Source: Fusibacter sp. 3D3
GTDB taxonomy: Bacteria > Bacillota > Clostridia > Peptostreptococcales > Acidaminobacteraceae
Reading direction: 5' to 3'
NCBI RefSeq assembly: GCF_001748365.1
Contig: NZ_BDHH01000007.1
Location: 124,001-188,000 of the forward strand
DNA: 64,000 nucleotides
In this document: in pieces, positions 1-7,397 of the stretch
Layout of the letters: the number at the start of each line of letters is the position of its first letter
How positions within the stretch are numbered: position 1 is the stretch's first letter
Notes under the pieces: generated by a model
What the model saw: the letters and a program-made list of their open reading frames with translations, nothing else
Database searches by the model: none
What the model was told of the DNA's origin: nothing
Program-made: the position numbers and the translations under genes

Positions 1-447
1 TCCGTCAAGCAAGTGATTCATTTTGACCTCCATACGGGATATGGTCCTAGAAGTGAATTGTCGCTCATCAATTCCTCATACGATGCATTAAATCCTTTCT
101 TATGGAAACGAAACTTAAAATTAGATCGTGTGGAAATTAGAGATGTAAAAGGTGATATGATTGACTATTTGTATTTGCTAGGCAAACAAAGCAATAAGGA
201 TGTATTTCATACGTGTGTTGAGTTTGGGACTTTGGGGCATTCTATTTACCACAAGTTTGAGAGCCTTAGAGTGACTATACTTGAAAATTCAATTTGGCAT
301 CAAAAAATAAAACCACAAAAGATAAAAGAAAAAATTTTAAAAAAATTTATTGGCATTTACTGTCCCAATGAAGAGAACTGGTGGCTTAAAGCTGAATCAG
401 ATTTTGATCATTTAATGGTGAATACAATATCGTATTTCAATTTATAG
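1..447 (+). CDS. C-terminal fragment of a DUF2817-like (M14-type) protein, cut by the window start
   Basis: The frame is open from base 1, so the true start lies outside the window. The GTG at 13 is probably an internal Val codon. The segment begins with a motif like FDLHTGYGP, which resembles the HTG motif of DUF2817 proteins, a group related to zinc carboxypeptidases of the M14 class. About 148 codons are visible. The rest is Lys-rich, without a signal peptide or membrane segment, and ends at a normal TAA. A metal-dependent amidase or peptidase role would follow from the family, but most of the catalytic domain is missing from view. The family call rests on one motif and is tentative. Confidence 0.5.
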   Translation, partial: SVKQVIHFDLHTGYGPRSELSLINSSYDALNPFLWKRNLKLDRVEIRDVKGDMIDYLYLLGKQSNKDVFHTCVEFGTLGHSIYHKFESLRVTILENSIWHQKIKPQKIKEKILKKFIGIYCPNEENWWLKAESDFDHLMVNTISYFNL

Positions 448-479
448 CATAATGAATTTAGAGAGGGGAAGTATTATAA

Positions 480-911
480 ATGAAATTTAGGCGAATTGAT
501 GACTATAAACAGTTGTTTGAGGATCAAGAATTGAAGGCTCTACTGAAGACTTGTATCTTCAATGCAACAGATGGTAAAGTACAAAATATTGCACAGTCAA
601 TTTATGCAAAGACACAGGGCCGTTTTTATGTACTCGAAGAAGACGAAATGGTTTATGGCATAATAGGGGGATCTGTGGTCGATAACGATCTTCTCATTAT
701 AAAGCACATTGCAGTACGAGAAGCGCAAAGGGGTCAAGGTTACGCTAAAAAGCTCATAAAAGAATTGACGCATTTAGGTGATTTTATGACGTTGGAAGTG
801 GAATGTGATCATCACCTTGTCGCTTTTTATAGAGCATGTGACTTTAAATGTAGTCTCATAAAAAATGCTGATTTAACTTTAGATCAATACGCATGTGTAC
901 TCAGGATTTAA
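480..911 (+). CDS. GNAT-family N-acetyltransferase
   Basis: This 143-residue protein has the size and layout of a single-domain GNAT acetyltransferase. The acetyl-CoA binding signature is visible as QRGQGYAKKLI (about residues 81-91), which fits the R/Q-x-x-G-x-G/A pattern. It follows the beta-4 strand IKHIAVREA. The C-terminal VAFYRACDFK is the usual beta-5/alpha-4 segment. The substrate cannot be told from sequence: it could be a small molecule, an antibiotic or a protein N-terminus. An AGAGGGGAAG ribosome site lies 9-10 bases before the ATG. The gene follows the DUF2817-like fragment by 32 bases and ends before a bidirectional terminator. Confidence 0.85.
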   Translation: MKFRRIDDYKQLFEDQELKALLKTCIFNATDGKVQNIAQSIYAKTQGRFYVLEEDEMVYGIIGGSVVDNDLLIIKHIAVREAQRGQGYAKKLIKELTHLGDFMTLEVECDHHLVAFYRACDFKCSLIKNADLTLDQYACVLRI

Positions 912-930
912 AGCATCTGTTGAGATTTCA

Positions 931-970
931 TAAAAAAAGCTGGCGTTCACGGGAACCCAGCTTTTTTGAA
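931..970. terminator. Bidirectional intrinsic terminator between the GNAT gene and plsY
   Basis: A perfect stem (AAAAAAGCTGG with CCAGCTTTTTT) surrounds a short loop. A-rich and T-rich flanks on both sides let it work for both convergent genes. Confidence 0.85.
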
Positions 971-976
971 TCTACT

Positions 977-1567
977 TTATGTTTTGGAGCCAATGGTCAA
1001 TTTTTTTTCTTCGCCTCGAATCAATCGCAGTAAATTGCTGCGATGACGGTAGATCACAAATGCGCCTAGACCTGATGAAAAAATAATGATTTCAGTAGGG
1101 ACAGAAAAGAGCATGCAAAGAACGGGCAATAGGACAGCACTTGTAATAGAAGCTAACGACATAAAGCGCGTAGCAAAAATAATGATAAATTGAATGACGA
1201 ATAGTATTAAAAAAATCTGTGGCATCAGTATGATTAGAACACCTGCTGAGGTAGCGATCCCTTTGCCGCCTTTGAACTTTAACCAGACGGGGTAACAGTG
1301 TCCTAAAACTGCAAAGGTACCACCTACAAGGGCACCTATGTTGCCTAAAAGTAAATATCCAATCCAAGTAGGCATCAGACCCTTCAAAAAGTCGCCGATA
1401 AAGGCAAGAACCCCCACTTTTAGTCCGAGAGTTCTCACGACATTTGTGGTTCCAGTATTACCACTGCCCATCTGTCTAATATCAATTTTACTGATATACT
1501 TTGGAATTAAATAAGAAAAGGGGATGCTTCCAATAAAATAACTTATGATAGCAATAATAAATTGCAT
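977..1567 (-). CDS. plsY: Glycerol-3-phosphate acyltransferase PlsY
   Basis: PlsY transfers the acyl group of acyl-phosphate to sn-glycerol 3-phosphate, the first committed membrane phospholipid step in most Gram-positive bacteria. The three family motifs are visible: GSGNTGTTNV, GHCYPVWLKFKGGKG (phosphate loop) and a late IYRHRSNLLRLIRGEE. The protein is almost wholly hydrophobic, with about five to seven membrane segments, and 196 residues is the usual length. I start it at the ATG at 1567 (MQFIIAII), which has GGAGG seven bases upstream. An ATG at 1600 adds 11 residues but lacks a ribosome site. It is a single gene divergent from the hydrolase at 1710. Confidence 0.95.
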   Translation of the reverse strand: MQFIIAIISYFIGSIPFSYLIPKYISKIDIRQMGSGNTGTTNVVRTLGLKVGVLAFIGDFLKGLMPTWIGYLLLGNIGALVGGTFAVLGHCYPVWLKFKGGKGIATSAGVLIILMPQIFLILFVIQFIIIFATRFMSLASITSAVLLPVLCMLFSVPTEIIIFSSGLGAFVIYRHRSNLLRLIRGEEKKLTIGSKT

Positions 1568-1631
1568 TAATAGCCTCCATGAAAATAAATTTAAGTACAA
1601 CCATTATCATTTTAACATATAACCTTTTCGG

Positions 1632-1660
1632 TTCAAATAAGAATTTGTAAGTGTTATAAT
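1632..1660 (+). promoter_or_regulatory. Sigma-A promoter for the alpha/beta hydrolase gene
   Basis: TTCAAA and TATAAT are separated by 17 bases, about 50 bases before the TTG start. Confidence 0.6.
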
Positions 1661-1709
1661 AATAATATACATCTTTATATATATTTTATGATAAAAGGGG
1701 GCAACTGTT

Positions 1710-2621
1710 TTGAGATATGAATTTGAATTTGATTCGTTTGAAGATTCAGTCATTAAAGGGTACAAGTGGATCGAAGATAAAACACCACTTCAAATTGTCG
1801 TTTTATCTCATGGTATGGCTGAAACGATAGAAAGGTATGATCTGTTTGCAAATTATTTGCTAGAGAGAGACATATTTGTATTTGGTCATTCTCACAGAGG
1901 ACACGGAAAGACCGCGGGTTCCATAGAGCAGCTTGGACATCTTGGCGAAAATGGCTGGTTTAAAATGAAAGAAGATCTAAGGCGCGTCATAGAAATGGCT
2001 AAATCAGATTATCCAGATGCCCCCCTTGTTTTATTAGGGCATAGCATGGGATCGTTTTTGGCGAGGGATTTTATTTTAGATTACAGCTATTTACTAGAGG
2101 GGGTAATCTTATCGGGAACAGGTTATATGGATCCTTTTAAGTTAAAAGTGGCAAAGTTTTTGGCAGAGCGCGAGGGCTCAAAGATTGGCCTTCATCAAAA
2201 ATCTGCATTTTTAAATCGTATTTCATTTGGTACATACAATAATCGCATAAAAAATAATACAACGGCGTTTGATTGGCTTTCACGTGATGAAAAACAAGTT
2301 CAAAAGTATATTCAGGATCCCTATTGTGGTGTCGTTCACCCTGTAAGTTTTTATATAGAATTTTTCACAAATTTGCAAAGAATACTGCATACGGATGTCT
2401 TTAAAAATCAAAAAAACAACCTTCCCATGTTGATTTTATCTGGAGATTGTGATCCAGTTGGCGCGTATGGGAAGGGTGTGAAAAAGACAAGTGCCTATTA
2501 TAGTGCCAATGGCTTTGTAACCACCTTAAAACTATACTCAAAGGGACGCCATGAAATGTTAAATGAGATCAATAAAGAGGCTGTTTATAAAGACATTTGG
2601 ATGTGGCTACAGGCGCTGTAG
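1710..2621 (+). CDS. Alpha/beta hydrolase of the lysophospholipase / monoacylglycerol lipase type
   Basis: The 303-residue protein has the alpha/beta hydrolase layout of the Hydrolase_4 (serine aminopeptidase S33) family. The oxyanion region is LSHGMAE (about residues 32-38), followed by GHSHRGHG. The nucleophile elbow GHSMG puts the catalytic Ser at about 112. The Asp is probably in LSGDCDPVG and the His in SKGRHEM near the C-terminus, so the triad looks complete. There is no signal peptide, so it is cytoplasmic. Likely substrates are monoacylglycerols or lysophospholipids, inferred from the family only. The start is a TTG after an AAAGGGGG ribosome site. It is convergent with the AlaX gene, leaving nine bases between them. 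Confidence 0.85.
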   Translation: MRYEFEFDSFEDSVIKGYKWIEDKTPLQIVVLSHGMAETIERYDLFANYLLERDIFVFGHSHRGHGKTAGSIEQLGHLGENGWFKMKEDLRRVIEMAKSDYPDAPLVLLGHSMGSFLARDFILDYSYLLEGVILSGTGYMDPFKLKVAKFLAEREGSKIGLHQKSAFLNRISFGTYNNRIKNNTTAFDWLSRDEKQVQKYIQDPYCGVVHPVSFYIEFFTNLQRILHTDVFKNQKNNLPMLILSGDCDPVGAYGKGVKKTSAYYSANGFVTTLKLYSKGRHEMLNEINKEAVYKDIWMWLQAL

Positions 2622-2630
2622 ATTCTACAT

Positions 2631-3860
2631 TTATGATGACATATGATTTTGAATGTCTTGTTCAATACTTTCAAAAAATGCATCTATATCTTGATCAGAA
2701 GTCGTGCCACCTTGTGCCATGTCGGTATTTCCGCCACCTTTTAAGCCGATCATTTGCCCATATGCCTTAAAGAAAGCATTCATTTCAAAATTAAATAAAT
2801 TAGAGGCATCTTCTTTGGATTTAGATAAAACAATATGATATTTTTCATTTTCCAAAGACCTAGCGAGTACGATGAAATTGGGATTTTTACAAAGCAGTTG
2901 AACTTTTGTTCTCAAATCATTCATGCTCATGTCTTTTTCTTCAAGGCGAATGACTTTAATACCCTCTACTTCATCGAACATTGCCACAAGATCTGAAATT
3001 TCAAGTGTCATAAGTTCCACTTTAAGATCATCCAGTTCTTTTTTATCTTGTTTAGAATTTTCGATCAATTGCTTAACAAAGTCGACAATCTCATTTTCTT
3101 TAACAGACAAAAGTGTAGATAAATCATTGATGATGTCGTTGCGTGCATTAAAAACTGAAAGCGCAAAAAGGCCACAGACGAACTCGATTCGAATGCCTTG
3201 CTTATAGTTTTCTATCTTTTTGACTTTGATAATGCCAATTTCACCAGTACGCTTGACGTGGGTGCCACCGCAAGGTGAGAAATCAAATCCTTCAACTTCA
3301 ATAACCCTAATATTTTCACTCACTTTAGGTTGTTTGCGAAGAGGCATTTTTGAAAGTGCCTCTGCATCTGGATAATGTGCCATAATTTCTACATTTTGAT
3401 TTAAAACTTGATTTGCTAAAGTTTCCATATCGGAGACGTTTTGAGCACTTAGTTTTTGATCGAGATCAATGGTGATATAATCTTTACCAATGTGAAACCC
3501 AACTGTGTTTGCACCAAAGCGTTTTTCGGCAGAAGCGGATAGGATATGTTGCCCCGAATGCTGTTGCATCAGTGCAAACCGATTTTGCCAATCTATTTTG
3601 CAAGAGACTTCACCAGATAGCTTCGTCGCAGTTGCCACATCTCGTGGTGCTATAATATGATAAATAACGTCGTTTTCTATTTGTACATCTATAATGCTTA
3701 TCCCTTGAATTTCACCTATATCAGAGGGTTGTCCACCGCCCTCTGGATAAAAATAAGTTTCATCTAAAAGGATAGCCATTTGATTTTTTGCATAAGGTAC
3801 AATCTCTATTAGATTTGATTTGAATGCGCAGCAGTATGCATCTTCTAAATACTTTTTCAT
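2631..3860 (-). CDS. Stand-alone alanyl-tRNA editing protein, AlaX-L type with DHHA1 domain
   Basis: The protein resembles the editing half of AlaRS and would hydrolyse Ser-tRNA(Ala) or Gly-tRNA(Ala) in trans. The zinc site is intact: HSGQH (His101, His105) and CGGTH (Cys197, His201). The N-terminal FYPEGGGQPSD is the conserved second AlaRS-like segment. A helical linker (about 240-290) leads to a C-terminal DHHA1 domain with GLKGGGNTDMAQGG. At 409 residues it is the long AlaX form. It is a monocistronic minus-strand gene. AGGAGG precedes the ATG. The activity follows from the family and has not been shown for this protein. Confidence 0.9.
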   Translation of the reverse strand: MKKYLEDAYCCAFKSNLIEIVPYAKNQMAILLDETYFYPEGGGQPSDIGEIQGISIIDVQIENDVIYHIIAPRDVATATKLSGEVSCKIDWQNRFALMQQHSGQHILSASAEKRFGANTVGFHIGKDYITIDLDQKLSAQNVSDMETLANQVLNQNVEIMAHYPDAEALSKMPLRKQPKVSENIRVIEVEGFDFSPCGGTHVKRTGEIGIIKVKKIENYKQGIRIEFVCGLFALSVFNARNDIINDLSTLLSVKENEIVDFVKQLIENSKQDKKELDDLKVELMTLEISDLVAMFDEVEGIKVIRLEEKDMSMNDLRTKVQLLCKNPNFIVLARSLENEKYHIVLSKSKEDASNLFNFEMNAFFKAYGQMIGLKGGGNTDMAQGGTTSDQDIDAFFESIEQDIQNHMSS

Positions 3861-3967
3861 CTGTATTGCCTCCTAAGAAAATTAATGCTTTATTTACAAA
3901 ACATTTCGTTTATAAAGTCCTTTATAGTATATAATATAATTTGATATGAATAAAGAGGAGGTCTAAA

Positions 3968-4849
3968 ATGGACTATCAATTAATAGAAGCACAATACGAA
4001 TTACTTTTTGAGTTCGCTGTTTCGCCGCAATTTAAAAAAGCCTATGATTATGCGGAGGATATTTTTACAACCGAACGCCCAAGTGATGACCTTCTTGGAT
4101 TTGCAGAATGGTTTATGTTCAACTATGAGATTATAGATCAAGACAAAACAATTGCAGAAATTTTTGCAGTTCAAGAACCATCAGACATCAGAGCAGCGAT
4201 AAGTCAATCTCAAAGAAGTATTTTTAAAATCTACAGGGAAAATGAAAAAGTTTATCTCAAAGATATTTTTACAAACGAGAGCCTTCTACTAGGCCATGAA
4301 CTTTTTGCGGAAAGTGGCTTGCTCAATGCAAGAATTGTGATTTTGGATCACGATGCTTACATTATTGGTGATTTATTTGAGATGGATGCTTCGTTTGAAG
4401 AGGCCATTAAAAAAGCTGTATTTGAAGCCTATAATAAATTTTGTATAGATCATGATCTCATAAAAATTGATGAATTTATTAATAAAGAGAATAGAATGCT
4501 CTATAATATAGCCTCAATTATCCATGAGACAATAGAAGAGAACACCATAGATGACGATTATACGGTACATGAGGGTCTGTTTGCCTATAAATGTTCATAT
4601 GATGCCCTTGTGGAATTCTTATTAAAATTGCCTTATACCTTACAGGCTGATGACGACGATGAATTTGTATACAGTCTTATATTGGACGAAGATGTGGTTG
4701 GTGAAATCGAAATCGTAAAACAAACGTTTACGATCCTCTGCTTAACAGAGCACATGCTCCATAAAATCATAGAAAATATCAACCTTTTAAAGGATGAAAA
4801 CATCATTTTCATGAAGTCTCATATGTTAACTTTAGATGAATTGTTGTAG
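3968..4849 (+). CDS. Hypothetical cytoplasmic protein, 293 aa
   Basis: I do not recognise this family. The protein is acidic (many Asp/Glu), has no signal peptide, no long hydrophobic stretch and no Cys cluster. The N-terminal part has the aromatic segment LGFAEWFMFNYE (about 44-55). The middle (about 80-145) looks beta-rich and the end alpha-helical. Two tandem TATAAT-like hexamers (3930-3940) lie upstream and an AGAGGAGGT ribosome site precedes the ATG, so it is very likely a real, separately transcribed gene. It sits between the AlaX gene and another unknown gene that has its own promoter. Confidence 0.7.
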   Translation: MDYQLIEAQYELLFEFAVSPQFKKAYDYAEDIFTTERPSDDLLGFAEWFMFNYEIIDQDKTIAEIFAVQEPSDIRAAISQSQRSIFKIYRENEKVYLKDIFTNESLLLGHELFAESGLLNARIVILDHDAYIIGDLFEMDASFEEAIKKAVFEAYNKFCIDHDLIKIDEFINKENRMLYNIASIIHETIEENTIDDDYTVHEGLFAYKCSYDALVEFLLKLPYTLQADDDDEFVYSLILDEDVVGEIEIVKQTFTILCLTEHMLHKIIENINLLKDENIIFMKSHMLTLDELL

Positions 4850-4855
4850 TTTTAT

Positions 4856-4885
4856 TTGACAAAAGCCATTAATAAATAGTAAAAT
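4856..4885 (+). promoter_or_regulatory. Sigma-A promoter for the gene at 4964
   Basis: A perfect TTGACA box is followed after about 18 bases by TAAAAT. The leader to the ATG at 4964 is about 75 bases. Confidence 0.6.
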
Positions 4886-4963
4886 TTAGAGAATACCTAA
4901 TTGTAGGTTGTAGAATCTAGTAAATATTCTTTGTGAATAATTGAAAGGAGTAGTTGAAAAACT

Positions 4964-5368
4964 ATGTTAAATGCTTTATCAGATCTTCCCGCCGAGGAAT
5001 ATCCCGCCAGTAAAAAATTAGAGATGAATGATATTTTAAAGGATATTAAGGAGTTGCTGGAAAAGCACGATAATCCTGCTCTTGAACTTCAAAAGTATCT
5101 ATCGGAAGTTGAAACAAAAATAGATTTTGAGAATCAGAGAGAGCTTGATAGTGTTGACAAAGAAATTGTTAAAAGCGTAATCGAAAAACATCCTTATTTT
5201 AAGAATCCATCATCGTATCATATTCGCTTGATCACGATTATGAAGTTTCTGAAGAAAAAAGGCGTCGACATCACCATAAGAGATTTCGATCTGCTCGTAG
5301 ATGAGATCATTATGTCCGTGGATGGTGTTGAAAAAATTGGTTATGGTAAATATAGAAGAAGAAAATAA
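4964..5368 (+). CDS. Hypothetical protein, 134 aa
   Basis: I do not recognise this protein. The first half is helical and charged (about residues 22-70, possibly a short coiled coil). The second half has a compact alpha/beta look, and the tail GYGKYRRRK is strongly basic, which might contact nucleic acid. No membrane segment or signal peptide is present. It has its own TTGACA promoter and a GAAAGGAG ribosome site, though the latter lies somewhat far (about 12 bases) from the ATG. It is followed by a candidate structured RNA and a strong terminator. Confidence 0.65.
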   Translation: MLNALSDLPAEEYPASKKLEMNDILKDIKELLEKHDNPALELQKYLSEVETKIDFENQRELDSVDKEIVKSVIEKHPYFKNPSSYHIRLITIMKFLKKKGVDITIRDFDLLVDEIIMSVDGVEKIGYGKYRRRK

Positions 5369-5406
5369 GGTACTTTATTTGGACACTTTAACTCAATATT
5401 AAAATG

Positions 5407-5412
5407 TATAAT
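5407..5412 (+). promoter_or_regulatory. Candidate -10 box for a small RNA
   Basis: A perfect TATAAT lies seven bases before the first paired bases of the structured segment. No good -35 is seen: a TTGGAC box is present but 22 bases away. Confidence 0.4.
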
Positions 5413-5417
5413 ATAAA

Positions 5418-5561
5418 AAATCATTGTCCGTCGAAACTTCGTTTCGCCTGACCCGTCCTCGTCTAACCGCTTAGAGCAGGTTGAACATTCCTGCCTCTAA
5501 GCTGGACGAAAACTAATGATATTAATAAAAGTCATTGATATGGATATATCGATGACTTTTT
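5418..5561 (+). ncRNA. Candidate small structured RNA ending in an intrinsic terminator
   Basis: This 208-base gap holds nested complementary segments. ATCATT 5420-5425 pairs with AATGAT 5515-5520. CGAAAC 5432-5437 pairs with GTTTCG 5441-5446. CGTCC 5454-5458 pairs with GGACG 5504-5508. CTTAGAG plus CAGG 5470-5480 pairs with CCTG and CTCTAAG 5490-5501. The result is a three-way junction with one long arm. A terminator follows. The local base composition is more GC-rich than the surrounding spacer. I do not recognise a named RNA family. It could instead be the leader of the methyltransferase gene or a degenerate mobile hairpin. Confidence 0.5.
5527..5561 (+). terminator. Strong intrinsic terminator
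   Basis: AAAGTCATTGATAT pairs with ATATCGATGACTTT (one G-U pair) around a short loop and runs into TTTTT. It ends 16 bases before the methyltransferase ATG, so that gene probably depends on read-through or a weak promoter. Confidence 0.85.
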
Positions 5562-5576
5562 CACAATGGAGATGAC

Positions 5577-7397
5577 ATGTTTGAAAGTTATATCAAAGCA
5601 AAGTCGAGGATATTACATGAAAGTGTAGTCCTAGGAATCAACAAAAAGCATTCAAGAGGTGCTGTTTACACACCAGAACATATTAGCAAATACATGGTCT
5701 ATCTATTGGTTCGGGATTACATGTATCAACAAGATAAGCTTACAGAAGCACAAGATGCGCTTTTGAAAAGCGTATATCTGGATCAAACACTAGAAACTTG
5801 TAGCTCATATCAAGTAAGTCACAAGACACATAATGATCTCAAACATATTTTGGAAATGTTGAAACCGCTTAGTATCATGGATTTAGCCTGTGGTACAGGC
5901 CTGCTTTTATTAGCCTATCTAGAGCTCCATATGATGCTTTTGATGCTCTTAAAGGCATCTAAGGCAGACCTTTTAGAGAATCTTGGTCACATCATAGAAG
6001 GGCAATTATATGCCTATGATATAAATGAAGAGGCCACAAAGCATTTTAAGGAGACGCTCCAAATTTTAATGCGGTGTTTAAATGCAACTTATTGCTTTAA
6101 ACAAGATCATATTCAAAATGGAAATAGCTTACTCTTAGATATAAGTATAAAAGTAGACCTGATGATTGGAAATCCACCGTATATCGGTGAGAAGGGCAAT
6201 TTAGACTTATTTGAAGTCATAAAAGCTTCTGACTTTGGCAAAAAATATTACGAAGGCAAAATGGACTATTTTTACTTTTTCATCTATAAAGCACATCAAC
6301 ATTTGAAAGCCAATGGGAGTCTGTGCTATCTAACCAGTAATTATTTTTTTACAGCAGATGGTGCAACAAACTTGAGAAACTTTATCAAGAATGAGTTTAA
6401 TTTTTCTCAAGTTCTCAATTTCAATGATGAAAGCATTTTTAAAGACAAAAAACTACACGCGTGTATTTACACCTTAAGCTTAAAAAAACAAGCGGAAATT
6501 CAGTTATTGGATGCAAAATTAAATTTGAAAAAAAGGCTGAGTGCTTCTGATGTCTATTTAAGTTCTAAAACGTTTCATTTCATTTCGGATGAAATCGTGA
6601 CTCAAATTCTTGCAAAAATAGAGAAGCGTTTTCGGACACAGCTCGGTGCTGACTTTGACGTCAAGCAAGGCATCGTAAGTGGTGCAGACCGTTTTAATGG
6701 CTTCCCAGTATTTGTGTATAAGGAAAATGAATTATCAGAGATTCCCCAAAGTCTTCGTAAAGAGATGAAACCTTTTTTCAAAAACAGTGCGATTAAGCAT
6801 TTTGAACACGATGAGCAAACCCCATTTTATGTTTTATACAGTCATAAACACCTAAAACAAGTGGAAGCCATATCCCTTTTATTAGAGCCTTATAGAGATA
6901 AACTTATGTTGAGACGTGAAGTGATCAACGGGGTGAGGCAATGGTATGAATTGACATGGCCAAGAGAAGTAACGATGTTTGAGAGACCTAAAATCGTTGT
7001 CCCTCAGCGCGGCAAAAGCAATTATTTTGCTTATTCAGAAGGTGTATTTCATGCTTCGGCAGATGTTTATTATATTTTTGAAAAAGCAAACCTGGATTCA
7101 GAGGAAGAGAAACTGCAGTCACTTAAAGGATTGACGGCCTTCTTAAATTCATACGTTATATTGATGTATTTGTATTATAAAGGGAAGCGAAAAGGGGAGG
7201 CACTAGAACTCTATGCGACGCCTTTAAAATTAATGCCTTATGAGCCATCCCTCCTAAAAGGCTTGTCTGATCTTTACGATTTAAAATGTGCTCTCTCGGA
7301 TAAATTGGATGCCATCAATAAAGTGCTCTATGCATTTCTGGATCTAAATCCAGAGGAATGTGACTGGTTAAATAAATTTGGAAGGAAATTTTTATGA
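5577..7397 (+). CDS. Solitary N6-adenine DNA methyltransferase, Eco57I/TaqI class, CamA-like
   Basis: This 606-residue enzyme would methylate adenine N6 in a short DNA site using S-adenosylmethionine. The order is motif X RGAVYTPEHI (27-36), motif I MDLACGTG (101-108), motif IV NPPYIG (199-204), then a C-terminal target-recognition region with RQWYELTWPRE (454-464) and HASADVYYIF (492-501). No nuclease motif is visible and no restriction gene lies next to it, so it is an orphan. From memory, the NPPYIG context, the WYELxWxRE segment and SADVY match C. difficile CamA (577 aa), the sporulation-linked CAAAAA methylase. The target site cannot be read from sequence. Its TGA overlaps the next ATG (ATGA). 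Confidence 0.85.
   Translation: MFESYIKAKSRILHESVVLGINKKHSRGAVYTPEHISKYMVYLLVRDYMYQQDKLTEAQDALLKSVYLDQTLETCSSYQVSHKTHNDLKHILEMLKPLSIMDLACGTGLLLLAYLELHMMLLMLLKASKADLLENLGHIIEGQLYAYDINEEATKHFKETLQILMRCLNATYCFKQDHIQNGNSLLLDISIKVDLMIGNPPYIGEKGNLDLFEVIKASDFGKKYYEGKMDYFYFFIYKAHQHLKANGSLCYLTSNYFFTADGATNLRNFIKNEFNFSQVLNFNDESIFKDKKLHACIYTLSLKKQAEIQLLDAKLNLKKRLSASDVYLSSKTFHFISDEIVTQILAKIEKRFRTQLGADFDVKQGIVSGADRFNGFPVFVYKENELSEIPQSLRKEMKPFFKNSAIKHFEHDEQTPFYVLYSHKHLKQVEAISLLLEPYRDKLMLRREVINGVRQWYELTWPREVTMFERPKIVVPQRGKSNYFAYSEGVFHASADVYYIFEKANLDSEEEKLQSLKGLTAFLNSYVILMYLYYKGKRKGEALELYATPLKLMPYEPSLLKGLSDLYDLKCALSDKLDAINKVLYAFLDLNPEECDWLNKFGRKFL

Noticed and set aside
5418-5520. Active hammerhead ribozyme
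   Set aside because: The junction layout fits, but the core CTGANGA is CTGACCC and GAAAC has an extra A. The catalytic G8 and A9 are missing and Stem I is imperfect.
5577-7397. Type IIG restriction-modification enzyme
   Set aside because: The protein starts directly with the methyltransferase motif X region and has no space for an N-terminal PD-(D/E)XK nuclease domain. No restriction gene is adjacent.
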